Shown in pieces: positions 7,188-14,363 of a stretch of DNA of 14,363 bases. The notes under the pieces were generated by a model. The model saw only the letters and a program-made list of their open reading frames with translations. It made no database searches and had not been told where the DNA came from. Position numbers and translations under genes: made by a program. Location: assembly GCA_025353305.1 (NCBI GenBank), contig JANXQX010000148.1:1-14363 (forward strand), read 5' to 3'. The first letter of the stretch is position 1. Each line of letters begins with the position of its first letter. Source of the DNA: Holophagaceae bacterium. Lineage in GTDB: Bacteria > Acidobacteriota > Holophagae > Holophagales > Holophagaceae.

Positions 7188-7350
7188 CAGGTAGCGCCCC
7201 AGGCAGGAACCGGTGGAACCTTCGCACTGATGAAAGGAAGACCCTGCAACCCGCTTCTGCTCGCAGGGGCGATGCGTCCATTCGTCCAGACTGGTCCACC
7301 GTCCAGCATCCTGGCGGCCACTCCGGGTCCGGCACCCTTGGGCCGGCTCT
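7188..7350 (+). other. Leader region of the lyase gene
   Basis: These 163 bases hold a possible stem CCCTGC (7242-7247) / GCAGGG (7263-7268) with a 15-base loop. A second small hairpin, CCGGC / GCCGG, lies just before the start codons near 7330-7346 and could affect initiation. No riboswitch class I know fits, and no clear sigma70 promoter was found, so read-through from the preceding genes is possible. Confidence 0.25.
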
Positions 7351-10300
7351 ATGCTCATGATGCCCATGCTTCGTTCCCAACTATTCTTCATCGGCCTTGT
7401 CCTCGGCTTGCTGGGGTGTGTGGGAAGCACACCTCCGGTAGAAACTGGAGGCACAAACCAAGGGCTGGTTATAGTGGCGGTGAGCCCGGCCTCGGCGACC
7501 TTGCAAATCGGCCAGGCCCAAACCTTCACGGCCACGGTGACGGGCAGCAGCAATACGAATGTGGCCTGGAGCGTGGTGGAAGGGAATGGCGGTTCTGTCT
7601 CGGCGGCGGGGACGTACGCCGCGCCAGGCACGGCTGGGTCGTACCATGTGATTGCGACAAGCGTGGCGGACAGCACCAGGAGCGCCCAGGCCACCGTGAC
7701 GGTGACGGCCCCCCCGGCGCAGCCCGGCATCGCCAGCTTCACTGCGAATCCATCCACCATCCTGGCTGGCCAAAGCAGCATGCTGGCCTGGAGCGTCGCC
7801 AACGCGACCAGCCTGAGCATCGACCAAGGCGTGGGCGCGGTGGCCGGGACAAGCCGGAGCGTGAGTCCTGGCGCGACCACGACCTACACGCTGACGGCAA
7901 CGGGCGCGGGCGGGATCGCAACCTCCCTTGCACAGGTGATGGTGATCCCCGCGCCGGTCATCACCGTGTCAGTGAACCCTAGCTCAGCCAATTTGCAGAC
8001 AGCCCAGACGCAGCCCTTCACGGCGACCGTAACTGGGACGGGCGATCCCTCAGTGTTGTGGAGCGTGGTCGAAGCCGGCGGCGGAATGGTGGGCTCAGGC
8101 GGACTCTACACCGCGCCGGGGGCGGCGGGAACGTACCATGTGAAGGCCACGAGCGTAGCCGACGCCACCAAGAGCGACCAGGCCACCGTGACCGTGACGG
8201 CCATGCCCCCTCAGCCCAGCATCGCGAGCTTCACGGCGGCTCCCTCCACGATCACGGCGGGCCAGAGCTGCTTGTTGAGTTGGAGCGTCGCCAACACGGC
8301 GAGCCTGAGCATCGACCAAGGTGTGGGCACGGTGACGGGGACCAGCCGGAGCGTCAGCCCTGAGGCAACGGCAACCTACACGCTAACGGCAGCCGGACCC
8401 GGCGGAACAGTCACATCCCAGGCGCTGGTGACGGTGAATCCCGCGCCGCCGATCACGGTATCCGTGAGCCCAAACTCAGCATCGTTGCATCCAGGCCAGG
8501 CGCAACCTTTCGCGGCGACCGAGACCGGAACGGCCAACAACGCAGTGACGTGGAGCGTGGTGGAGGCCGGCGGCGGCACCATCACCGCTGGCGGCATCTA
8601 CACGGCGCCCGGCGCGACGGGCACCTACCATGTGAAAGCCACGAGCGTCGCGGATTCCACCAAGAGCGCCCAGGCCGCGGTGACCGTGACTCCTACGCCG
8701 ACGATCACGGTATCCATCAGTCCGGCCACGGCAAACCTGGCGGCGGGCATGACGCAACCCTTCACTGCGACCGTGACGGGAACGGGCAACACCGCGGTGA
8801 CGTGGAGCGTGGTGGAAGCGGGTGGCGGCACCGTTTCAACGAGCGGGCTATATACAGCTCCGGGCACGGCGGGAACGTACCACGTGAAGGTTGCGAGCGT
8901 AGCCGACACCACCAAGAGCGCCCAGGCCGCCGCCACTGTCACGGCACCTAATTCCGCGCCCTCCAATTACCTGTTCCTCACGGCCGCGCGGCTGGCGGCC
9001 ATCAGGGCGGATGCTGCGGCCAACAGGCCCGCCTGGATCATGCTCAAGCAGAACGTGGACGACAATCTCACCTTGACCGACAGCTGGGATACCGGGCCGG
9101 AAAACTTCGCATTGGTCTATCTCGTGACTGGAGACTCGCGCTATGCCGCGCGTGCCTTCTGGTGGGCCCAGCAACGCATGGGCATGGACTTGCGCCGGGA
9201 CAGCTACTACGACTTCGGAGAGATGTTGCAGGGCGTGGCTATCGTCCACAACTATTGCGCTCCCGCGCTTTCCGCCGCCCAGCTCAAATCCTTGGCCGAC
9301 TTCCTGGATGCTTCCGCCGACGAACTATGGAACCACAACCAAGGCAGCGGCTGGGGCCTCGACAATCCCCGCAACAACTACCACCACAACTTCCTGATGG
9401 GCACCGCCTATGCCGGATACGCGCTAAAAGCTGCAGGCGACGCACGCGGCGACCAGTGGATCGCGCTATTGAAGAACCGTCTGGAGAAGCCCGGCGGCGT
9501 GCTGGATTATCTGACGAATGGCGTTCCGGGCGGCGATTGGGACGAAGGCGTGAACTACGCCGAAGGCTCCAAAATGCATCTCGCCCTGGCGCTTTCCGTG
9601 GTGGCGGGCGCGGGCGGCACGAACTATTTCAATTCGCTTCCCTTTTTCGCAAACCAGGCCCGGTTCGCCCTGTACGCCACGCAGCCCGGGGGGCATTTCA
9701 TGTACCCGGGCGGTGATCTAGCGAGGGATTCTTCCATGGGACTCTGCCCCTACGAGCGGGCCTACATCCAGCCTACGGTGTTCTGGCTGAACGATTCCGA
9801 AGGCCGGCAATTGGGCCAGTTTTTCCTCAATCACCTCATGCCCACCTATATGGATGGTGACCATTCCTTCAATTTCCGAACGGGACTTTACCTGGAGGTG
9901 CTCTTCGGGTTGGACATCCCGGAAAAGGATCAGGCGACCCTGCCAACCAGCTATCACACTCCCACGACGAACTGGGTGAACCTGCGTTCGGGCTGGGATG
10001 CGGGCGCCACCAGCCTGAGCATTTCGGGGTCGCCGCGCATCTTCGAAAGCCACCAGCACATGGATACCGGCTCCTTCACGCTGTGGAAGGGCGACTGGCA
10101 GGCTCCCGACAGTTCGACCTTCAGCCACAGCGGCGAGATCATGGTGGCCGAAGCGCACAATCTGCTCCGCGTTCCCCACGCGGTCTGGCTCACGGACGAA
10201 ACAACGCAGATTCCCGGGATGACCCACTTCGGAGACAAAGGCGCATTCGGCTATGCCCAGGTGGATGTGACGAGGCTCTACCGCGAAGTCTTCAGTTCCG

Positions 10301-10923
10301 AGGACATCCGGGATCTGTTGAACGAACACACGCGTGAATTCGTCTACCTCCGTCCGAACCAGCTCGTGGTGTTCGACCGCGTGAACGCCAAGGCCGATGG
10401 CCAGGGGTACGCCTGGTGCATGCATTTTCCGGTCAGCCCAGTCCTGAGCGGGAGCCGCTACTCCGCCAACTACCAGGGAAACGGCATCAGCCTGGTGAAA
10501 CTCCTCGGCGGCGCTTCGTCCGTCGTATCCGATGCGGATCTGGAAGCGGGCACCACGTCCTTCCGCGTAGAGGAAGCCGCCAGCGGCGCCGTGAGCCGCT
10601 ATCTGAATGTCGTGGAGGTCGCTTCGATCGCAGCCCCGCCGACCGCCGCGCAACTGGTCTCTACGCCGGGCTCCGTCCAGGGCGCGCTTCTTGGAATGAC
10701 GGTGATCCTCTTCAGCGATGCAGCCAAGGGCGTTCCCGCCACCCTTCCCTTCAGCTACACCGTTCCCGGCACGCTCACGCTCACCCACATCCTCTGCAAC
10801 CTTTCCGCCACCGTGGACATCGCGGCCACGACCGTGAGCGGCAACACCCAGGTGACTGTCTCCGCCGGCAGCCATTTCACACCAGATGCGAGCGGCGTCG
10901 TTTCCCTGACTCTTTCTCACTGA
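7351..10923 (+). CDS. Surface lipoprotein with six Ig-like repeats and an alginate-lyase/heparinase-II/III-like polysaccharide lyase region
   Basis: This 1190-residue protein should cleave an acidic polysaccharide by beta-elimination outside the inner membrane; the substrate is unknown. A lipoprotein signal ends in LLGC (C23). Residues 40-531 are six Ig-like modules of about 80 residues, probably spacers or carbohydrate-binding. From about 536 the sequence fits an alpha/alpha-toroid lyase domain: NNYHHN (675-680, candidate catalytic Asn/His) and GGDWDEGVNYAEG (727-739). A beta-sandwich region follows with RSGWD (879-883) and HQHMDTGSF (901-909), the hallmark 'H.H.D.GSF' of heparinase II/III-like proteins. 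The C-terminus (about 1100-1190) may be another beta module. Four in-frame ATGs (7351, 7357, 7360, 7366) could start translation and none has a clear ribosome binding site; all keep the lipobox. A strong terminator follows the stop. The family call is good but the precise PL family is not resolved. Confidence 0.82.
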   Translation: MLMMPMLRSQLFFIGLVLGLLGCVGSTPPVETGGTNQGLVIVAVSPASATLQIGQAQTFTATVTGSSNTNVAWSVVEGNGGSVSAAGTYAAPGTAGSYHVIATSVADSTRSAQATVTVTAPPAQPGIASFTANPSTILAGQSSMLAWSVANATSLSIDQGVGAVAGTSRSVSPGATTTYTLTATGAGGIATSLAQVMVIPAPVITVSVNPSSANLQTAQTQPFTATVTGTGDPSVLWSVVEAGGGMVGSGGLYTAPGAAGTYHVKATSVADATKSDQATVTVTAMPPQPSIASFTAAPSTITAGQSCLLSWSVANTASLSIDQGVGTVTGTSRSVSPEATATYTLTAAGPGGTVTSQALVTVNPAPPITVSVSPNSASLHPGQAQPFAATETGTANNAVTWSVVEAGGGTITAGGIYTAPGATGTYHVKATSVADSTKSAQAAVTVTPTPTITVSISPATANLAAGMTQPFTATVTGTGNTAVTWSVVEAGGGTVSTSGLYTAPGTAGTYHVKVASVADTTKSAQAAATVTAPNSAPSNYLFLTAARLAAIRADAAANRPAWIMLKQNVDDNLTLTDSWDTGPENFALVYLVTGDSRYAARAFWWAQQRMGMDLRRDSYYDFGEMLQGVAIVHNYCAPALSAAQLKSLADFLDASADELWNHNQGSGWGLDNPRNNYHHNFLMGTAYAGYALKAAGDARGDQWIALLKNRLEKPGGVLDYLTNGVPGGDWDEGVNYAEGSKMHLALALSVVAGAGGTNYFNSLPFFANQARFALYATQPGGHFMYPGGDLARDSSMGLCPYERAYIQPTVFWLNDSEGRQLGQFFLNHLMPTYMDGDHSFNFRTGLYLEVLFGLDIPEKDQATLPTSYHTPTTNWVNLRSGWDAGATSLSISGSPRIFESHQHMDTGSFTLWKGDWQAPDSSTFSHSGEIMVAEAHNLLRVPHAVWLTDETTQIPGMTHFGDKGAFGYAQVDVTRLYREVFSSEDIRDLLNEHTREFVYLRPNQLVVFDRVNAKADGQGYAWCMHFPVSPVLSGSRYSANYQGNGISLVKLLGGASSVVSDADLEAGTTSFRVEEAASGAVSRYLNVVEVASIAAPPTAAQLVSTPGSVQGALLGMTVILFSDAAKGVPATLPFSYTVPGTLTLTHILCNLSATVDIAATTVSGNTQVTVSAGSHFTPDASGVVSLTLSH
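7468..8943 (+). repeat. Six tandem Ig-like repeats of two types (A-B-A-B-A-A) within the lyase gene
   Basis: Type A modules (aa 40-119, 203-284, 367-447, 450-531) share 'SP.SA.L..GQ.Q.FTATVTGT...V.WSVVE.GGG..S..G.Y.APG..GTYHV.ATSVAD.T.SAQA.VTVT'. Type B modules (aa 124-199, 288-363) share 'IASFTA.PSTI.AGQS..L.WSVAN..SLSIDQGVG.V.GTSRSVSP.AT.TYTLTA'. DNA copies are also very similar, for example around 8129-8183, 8620-8680 and 8870-8929, which indicates recent duplication or homogenisation. The first four form an A-B pair duplicated once, followed by two A copies. Confidence 0.9.
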
Positions 10924-10940
10924 AATGGCAACCTGCCTGA

Positions 10941-10982
10941 GACAGTGAAAAAGGGCCGCTTTCGCGGCCCTTTTTCACTGTC
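10941..10982. terminator. Bidirectional intrinsic terminator
   Basis: Arms 10941-10959 and 10964-10982 are perfectly complementary over 19 bases around a TTTC loop. The stem has a GC core (GGGCCGC / GCGGCCC) flanked by five A on one side and five T on the other, so each strand gives a GC hairpin followed by a T-run. It lies between convergent genes ending at 10923 and 10992 and serves both. Confidence 0.95.
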
Positions 10983-10991
10983 TGATTTGAT

Positions 10992-13067
10992 CTATTTCCC
11001 TGCCAGTTCGTCTGCCAGCGCGCCCGCGCCGTAGACCTTCTTCAGGCATTCCTGGATGGCTCTCGCATCCACGCTGATGGCGCGGTTCGCCGTATCATCG
11101 TAATAAAAGTGGCCTGACAGGCTCTCGATGTTGCCGTCAAAAATGAGCCCCACCAGTTCCCCTTTTTTATCCACCACGGACGAACCGGAATTGCCGCCGA
11201 TGATATCGATGGCATGGATGAAGTCCAGGGGGGTGGACATGTCCACATCCTTCTGGTGCTCCACCCATTTTGGCGGCAGCGCCCAGGCTCCGCTTTCAGC
11301 GGTCGGACCCCAGCTCCAGGCACGGTCGTAAAGACCGGCCAGGGTGGTGAAAGGCTGCACCAAGGTGCCGTTCGCTCTATAGGTGCGCACGTCGCCGTAG
11401 GTCACGCGCAAGGTGAAGGTCGCGTCTGGATAGGTGTCCTTGCCCATGACCGCGAATCTTGCCCGGGCGATGCGTCCGCCCTGCTCTTCGATCACCGCGT
11501 TGATCTTTTCTTCCTGCTCCGTCCGCATTTCCCGGCCGATGGGATCGAGCTTTTTCGCCAATAGGATCATGGGGTCCTTGGATTCCTCCACGGCTTTTTT
11601 GCCACCTTCAATCAGAGCCTTGCGCGCGGCGGGATCGCTCAAGGCAGATCCCTCCACCGCGGCCTTGGCCACTTCTTCGGGGCTCTTGCCGCCCAGCATG
11701 GCTTTCACGAAACGGTGTTCAGGACCGAGCTTCTCCAACGAATCTTTCAGCGCATCAGTGAATTCTGTGATCTCCAGTTCCTTGTAGAAGGGCCGCTTGA
11801 CTCCCATCTGCGCTTTCATGGACGCAAGGCGGGCGTCCTTGAATTCCGGGAGCCGTTTTTCATCAGGCTTGAGCGTCTCGTCGGCCATTCGCACCAGCGT
11901 GAGCGCGGACCCGAGCAACGTGGAGTTGCGGGTGTTCACGTAAATGGTTTCCTTGTAGTGCGCCTTCAGGAGATTCTCGGCGGCTTCGATCTTGGTCCAG
12001 GAATCCTTGGCGTAGTCCAGCTTCGGATCATTGGCCACCTTGGCGCGCAAGTCCTTTTCGGCCTTCTGGATCTTCGCCAGGGCATCTTGGTCATTGAGTC
12101 CCTTTGAATAACCCGTGATGGCCTTGAAACTGTTTTGCAGTCCAAAGATCTGCGTGTTCACCTGCCGGGCGTGCTCCGGGCTCTGGGCTGCATAGCCCTC
12201 CAACAGATGGATGCGGCGCTCGAAGTTCTTCAGGCGAAGCGGATAGACCGCATCCCGTGTGGCGGCCATCTGAGCAAAGGTCTGCTGGCGGGCGGTGGAT
12301 CCAGGGTGGCCCACCACGAAGGTCAGATCGCCAGCCTTGAGCCCCCCGTTGGTCCATTTGAGATGCTCGGCAGGCAAGTATGGTTTTCCGTTTTCATAAA
12401 CGCGGAAAATCGAGAAATCGATGTCATGGCGGGGGAACGTGAAGTTGTCGGGATCGCCGCCGAAGAAGGCGATCTGCTCCTCGGGTGCAAATACCAGGCG
12501 CACATCTTCGTGCTTCTTGTAGCTGTAGATCCAGTATTCGCCGCCCTGGTACAGGTCCACCTGCTCGCAGTGCAAGCCGGTCTTCTTCTGCATCTCGTCC
12601 ACGATGCGTCCGAGCTCCACCTGGCGGGCCTTGAGGGCTTCCTTGTCGGTGGCGCCCTTCTTCACGGCCCCGCTCACTCGCTCCGTGACGTTCAACATGT
12701 CCATCAAGGTGTAGAGGACCAGGCCTGGAACCTTGATTTCCTGCTCGCGCGTGGGCGCATAAAACCCGTTCTTCACGTAGTCATGGTCCTTGTCTGAGAC
12801 CTGCTGGATGGAGCCGCGGCCGACGTGGTGGTTGGTGAGCACCAGGCCATCCTTGCTGACAAATGAACCCGTGCCGCCGGGAAAACGCACCACTGAAAGG
12901 CGGACATGGTCCAGCCATTTCTGGTCCGGCGCGAAGCCGTACTTGGCCTGCATTTTTTTCGACGGCACGTTGTCGAAGGTCCACATGCCTTCATCGGCGC
13001 GGAGGCTCGAACCCGCGAGCGCGAGGGCGAGCACGGAAAGGGAAAGACTTCGGAAGGCAGGTTTCAT
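10992..13067 (-). CDS. S46 family dipeptidyl peptidase (DPP7-like)
   Basis: This exported serine peptidase of 691 residues removes dipeptides from peptide N-termini in the periplasm, feeding peptide uptake. It has a signal peptide (1-24, cleavage near LRA|DEG). The chymotrypsin-like triad is visible: H81 in TNHHVG, D217 in PRHDIDFSIFRVY, S627 in GGNSGSS. The family GGDPDNF motif (203-209) precedes the Asp. The residue 18 after the catalytic Ser is G645 (FDGN); DPP11-type enzymes, which prefer acidic P1, have Arg here, whereas DPP7/DAP BII-type enzymes have Gly, so hydrophobic P1 preference is predicted. The start at 13067 is chosen because AGGAG lies about six bases upstream; an ATG at 13088 would add seven residues before the signal peptide and lacks such a site. 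The length is close to the usual 700-720. Convergent with the lyase and divergent from an outer-membrane protein gene. Confidence 0.93.
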   Translation of the reverse strand: MKPAFRSLSLSVLALALAGSSLRADEGMWTFDNVPSKKMQAKYGFAPDQKWLDHVRLSVVRFPGGTGSFVSKDGLVLTNHHVGRGSIQQVSDKDHDYVKNGFYAPTREQEIKVPGLVLYTLMDMLNVTERVSGAVKKGATDKEALKARQVELGRIVDEMQKKTGLHCEQVDLYQGGEYWIYSYKKHEDVRLVFAPEEQIAFFGGDPDNFTFPRHDIDFSIFRVYENGKPYLPAEHLKWTNGGLKAGDLTFVVGHPGSTARQQTFAQMAATRDAVYPLRLKNFERRIHLLEGYAAQSPEHARQVNTQIFGLQNSFKAITGYSKGLNDQDALAKIQKAEKDLRAKVANDPKLDYAKDSWTKIEAAENLLKAHYKETIYVNTRNSTLLGSALTLVRMADETLKPDEKRLPEFKDARLASMKAQMGVKRPFYKELEITEFTDALKDSLEKLGPEHRFVKAMLGGKSPEEVAKAAVEGSALSDPAARKALIEGGKKAVEESKDPMILLAKKLDPIGREMRTEQEEKINAVIEEQGGRIARARFAVMGKDTYPDATFTLRVTYGDVRTYRANGTLVQPFTTLAGLYDRAWSWGPTAESGAWALPPKWVEHQKDVDMSTPLDFIHAIDIIGGNSGSSVVDKKGELVGLIFDGNIESLSGHFYYDDTANRAISVDARAIQECLKKVYGAGALADELAGK

Positions 13068-13161
13068 AGGGGTCTCCTGGTTGTGCATCGAGTTACGAGG
13101 GACGAGCCCCCAAGGTTATCCCAAACCCTCGCAAAGGCCCACTCTGCACACCCGGAGCAGC

Positions 13162-13177
13162 GGTGACCTTTATCACT
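13162..13177. promoter_or_regulatory. Crp/Fnr-type operator candidate
   Basis: GTGA (13163-13166) and TCAC (13173-13176) are spaced by six bases, the core geometry of the Crp consensus TGTGA-N6-TCACA, though the outer bases differ. The site lies between divergent genes, centred 102 bases from the peptidase start and about 55 from the beta-barrel gene start. A weak promoter (TTTATC 13169-13174, TTTAAT 13192-13197, 17-base spacer) for the plus-strand gene overlaps it. Regulator identity is unknown. Confidence 0.35.
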
Positions 13178-13202
13178 TCTTCCTGTGGGTCTTTAATTTC
13201 GA

Positions 13203-13223
13203 TGATAAGAATGAGTCTCAATA
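13203..13223. promoter_or_regulatory. Weak Fur-box-like sequence
   Basis: TGATAAGAATGAGTCTCAAT resembles an iron-box arrangement and contains the small palindrome TGAG-T-CTCA, but it matches the classical 19-base Fur consensus at only about ten positions. It sits just before the beta-barrel gene start, near the expected transcription start. It may be chance in an AT-rich stretch. Confidence 0.2.
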
Positions 13224-13224
13224 T

Positions 13225-14079
13225 ATGTGTTTCATGCGCACTCGCTCCTGCCTCCTCTTCCCCACCATCCTTCTGGGAGCCACCCTGGCTGCCCAGGAAT
13301 CCGGGGCACCTTCCGGCCCGGAGAAATCCCCTTGCATCCAGGACAATTCATTCCTGGTGGAGGAGGCCTACAACCAGGAGCCTGGCGTCGTCCAGCACAT
13401 CAGCACCTTCCAACGCATGCGCCAGAGCCAGGATTGGATCTACACCTTCACGCAGGAATGGCCGGTGGGCGGATTGGCCCACCAGCTCAGCTTCACCTTG
13501 CCCTTCCAGCGCATCGCAGCGGCCCCGGACGGCAGGCGCGGCGCCGGGGATGTGGCTCTAAACTACCGTTACCAGCTGCTGGGGGACGGCGAGGCCAGGG
13601 TGGCCATCGCGCCGCGGTTCTCCCTCCTGTTTCCCACCGGACGCGACGACCAAGGGCGAGGCGTCGGCGCGGTGGGCTATCAAGTGAACCTGCCTCTCAG
13701 CGTGGTGCTCGCGCCCCAATGGGTCGCTCACTCCAACCTGGGCCTGACCCACACGCATCAGGCCAGGAACATGGGCGGCGACCGCGCCAGCCTCAACGTC
13801 TACAACCTCGGTCAGAGCTTGATCTGGCTGGCGCAGCCAAATTTCAACGTCATGCTGGAACTGGCCTACACGAAGGGGCAGGCCGTAGCTGGGCCTGGCG
13901 TCCAGGCCCCATCCAACAGTTTCTACGTGAGCCCAGGCATCCGCTGGGCCTACAACTTCCGGAGCGGGCTGCAGATCGTGCCGGGCATCGCTTTTTCCAT
14001 CGGCGCAGGCCCAAGCAGAGGCGAGCGCGCCGTGTTCTTCTATCTCAGTTTCGAGCACCCATTCCGTAAAACGAAATAG
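13225..14079 (+). CDS. Outer-membrane beta-barrel protein (MetA-pathway transporter-like)
   Basis: This 284-residue protein has a signal peptide (hydrophobic LLFPTILLGATLAAQ) and then alternating beta strands: NSFLVEEAYNQEPGVVQH, GDVALNYRYQLL, RVAIAPRFSLLFPTG and similar. It ends in FYLSFEHPF, an aromatic-terminated last strand typical of outer-membrane barrels. The pattern recalls the 'phenol MetA degradation/transporter' barrel family, whose members are mostly uncharacterised channels, so substrate is unknown. Start choice is uncertain: ATG 13225 has a poor purine stretch about nine bases upstream, and ATG 13234 (281 residues, MRTRSCLL) is equally plausible. It is divergent from the S46 peptidase and convergent with the KdpE-like gene. 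A weak hairpin CAAACC (14080-14085) / GGTTTG (14106-14111) follows the stop without a T-run. Confidence 0.72.
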   Translation: MCFMRTRSCLLFPTILLGATLAAQESGAPSGPEKSPCIQDNSFLVEEAYNQEPGVVQHISTFQRMRQSQDWIYTFTQEWPVGGLAHQLSFTLPFQRIAAAPDGRRGAGDVALNYRYQLLGDGEARVAIAPRFSLLFPTGRDDQGRGVGAVGYQVNLPLSVVLAPQWVAHSNLGLTHTHQARNMGGDRASLNVYNLGQSLIWLAQPNFNVMLELAYTKGQAVAGPGVQAPSNSFYVSPGIRWAYNFRSGLQIVPGIAFSIGAGPSRGERAVFFYLSFEHPFRKTK

Positions 14080-14117
14080 CAAACCTGGAACCTCGCCTGA
14101 ATCGCGGTTTGGAAGCA

Positions 14118-14363
14118 TCAGTCCACGTTGATGCGGTACCCGACGCCTGGCTCGGTCAGGAAATACTGGGGCCGCGATGGATCGGCCTCCAGCTTGTGCC
14201 GGAGTTGTCCCATGTAGATCCTCAGGTAATGGATCTGCTCCGCCTGCCCCGGCCCCCAGACCTCAGTGAGCAATTGGGTGTGGGTCGCCACGCGTCCAGC
14301 CCGGCGGATCAACGCGGTGAGCAGGCGGTACTCCAGCGGCGTCAGGCGCACGAGTTCTCCATT
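14118..14363 (-). CDS. kdpE: KdpE-like OmpR-family response regulator, C-terminal DNA-binding domain (runs off right edge)
   Basis: This is the last 81 codons of a two-component response regulator; the frame is open to the window edge. The visible part is the OmpR/PhoB winged-helix domain: LTPLEYRLLTALIRRAG, then TQLLTEVWGPG, then the recognition helix and wing IHYLRIYMGQLRHKLE...PGVGYRI. The combination VWGPG..E..HYLRIYMG.LR.KLE.DP.RP is the form I associate with KdpE, the activator of the Kdp high-affinity potassium ATPase operon. The receiver domain, including the phosphorylated Asp, and any kdpD or kdpABC lie beyond the window, so assignment within the OmpR family is likely but not proven. 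A GTG at 14351 is internal and not the start, because coding continues upstream (NGELVRLTP). Confidence 0.82.
   Translation of the reverse strand, partial: NGELVRLTPLEYRLLTALIRRAGRVATHTQLLTEVWGPGQAEQIHYLRIYMGQLRHKLEADPSRPQYFLTEPGVGYRINVD

Noticed and set aside
7227..7233. CTGATGA resembling a hammerhead ribozyme core
   Set aside because: No flanking stem II, GAAA element or stem III could be formed around it.
7200..7350. Possible c-di-GMP (GEMM) riboswitch before the lyase gene
   Set aside because: The conserved GEMM core sequences and receptor helix are absent; only a simple hairpin is present.
6438..7880. 480-codon minus-strand frame opposite the membrane-anchored and lyase genes
   Set aside because: Spans two opposite-strand genes and the gap between them; no family motif, and the repeat-derived hydrophobic stretch is the mirror of Ig repeats.
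7468..8943. Could the repeats be a CRISPR array or satellite
   Set aside because: Repeat units are about 230-250 bases, in frame, and encode Ig-like modules; there is no short repeat/unique spacer pattern.
9718..10920. 400-codon minus-strand frame opposite the lyase
   Set aside because: Mirror of the lyase coding frame; rich in Gly, Ala, Arg and His without a recognisable domain.
14080..14111. Terminator between the barrel gene and the KdpE-like gene
   Set aside because: Six-base arms with a 20-base loop and no T-run; too weak to call as a terminator feature.

Overview
The window is GC-rich chromosomal DNA from a Gram-negative bacterium. Evidence for this is a periplasmic S46 peptidase, an outer-membrane beta-barrel protein and a lipobox-bearing lyase. 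The Ig-repeat style, the zinc-finger/PP2C phosphatase and the S46 peptidase together remind me of Acidobacteriota, perhaps Holophagae/Geothrix relatives. That placement is inference from family resemblance and was not tested.

Left part (1-3004). The 5' half of an IS1380-like transposase runs off the left edge on the minus strand. Next is a minus-strand pair with a 4-base overlap: a DinB-fold protein, then a serine phosphatase carrying an N-terminal DksA-type zinc finger. Transcribed away from this pair is a CGNR zinc-finger (ABATE-type) putative regulator. The 84-bp gap between them holds a good minus-strand promoter covered by inverted repeats, so the three genes look like one small regulatory or stress module.

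Middle (3231-7187). A large exported protein on the minus strand combines an Ig-like region, a TIG/IPT domain and a probable papain-fold cysteine peptidase domain. Divergent from it are two plus-strand genes, probably one operon: a small secreted protein that starts at TTG, and a single-pass membrane-anchored protein. I recognise neither.

Right part (7351-14363). A 1190-residue predicted lipoprotein has six Ig-like repeats in the order A-B-A-B-A-A, followed by an alginate-lyase/heparinase-II/III-like polysaccharide lyase region. A perfect 19-bp-stem bidirectional terminator separates it from a convergent S46 dipeptidyl peptidase gene. Divergent from the peptidase is a beta-barrel outer-membrane protein gene, with a Crp/Fnr-type palindrome and a weaker Fur-like sequence between the two. 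A KdpE-like response regulator, only its C-terminal DNA-binding domain, is cut by the right edge on the minus strand. The kdp genes may continue outside the window.

The window therefore mixes a mobile element, a local regulatory module and an exported polymer-degrading set (cysteine peptidase-like protein, polysaccharide lyase, dipeptidyl peptidase). I saw no rRNA, tRNA or CRISPR array. The strongest candidates for something undescribed are the CGNR / DinB / zinc-finger-phosphatase locus and the TIG plus papain-like exported protein with its divergent unknown partners.
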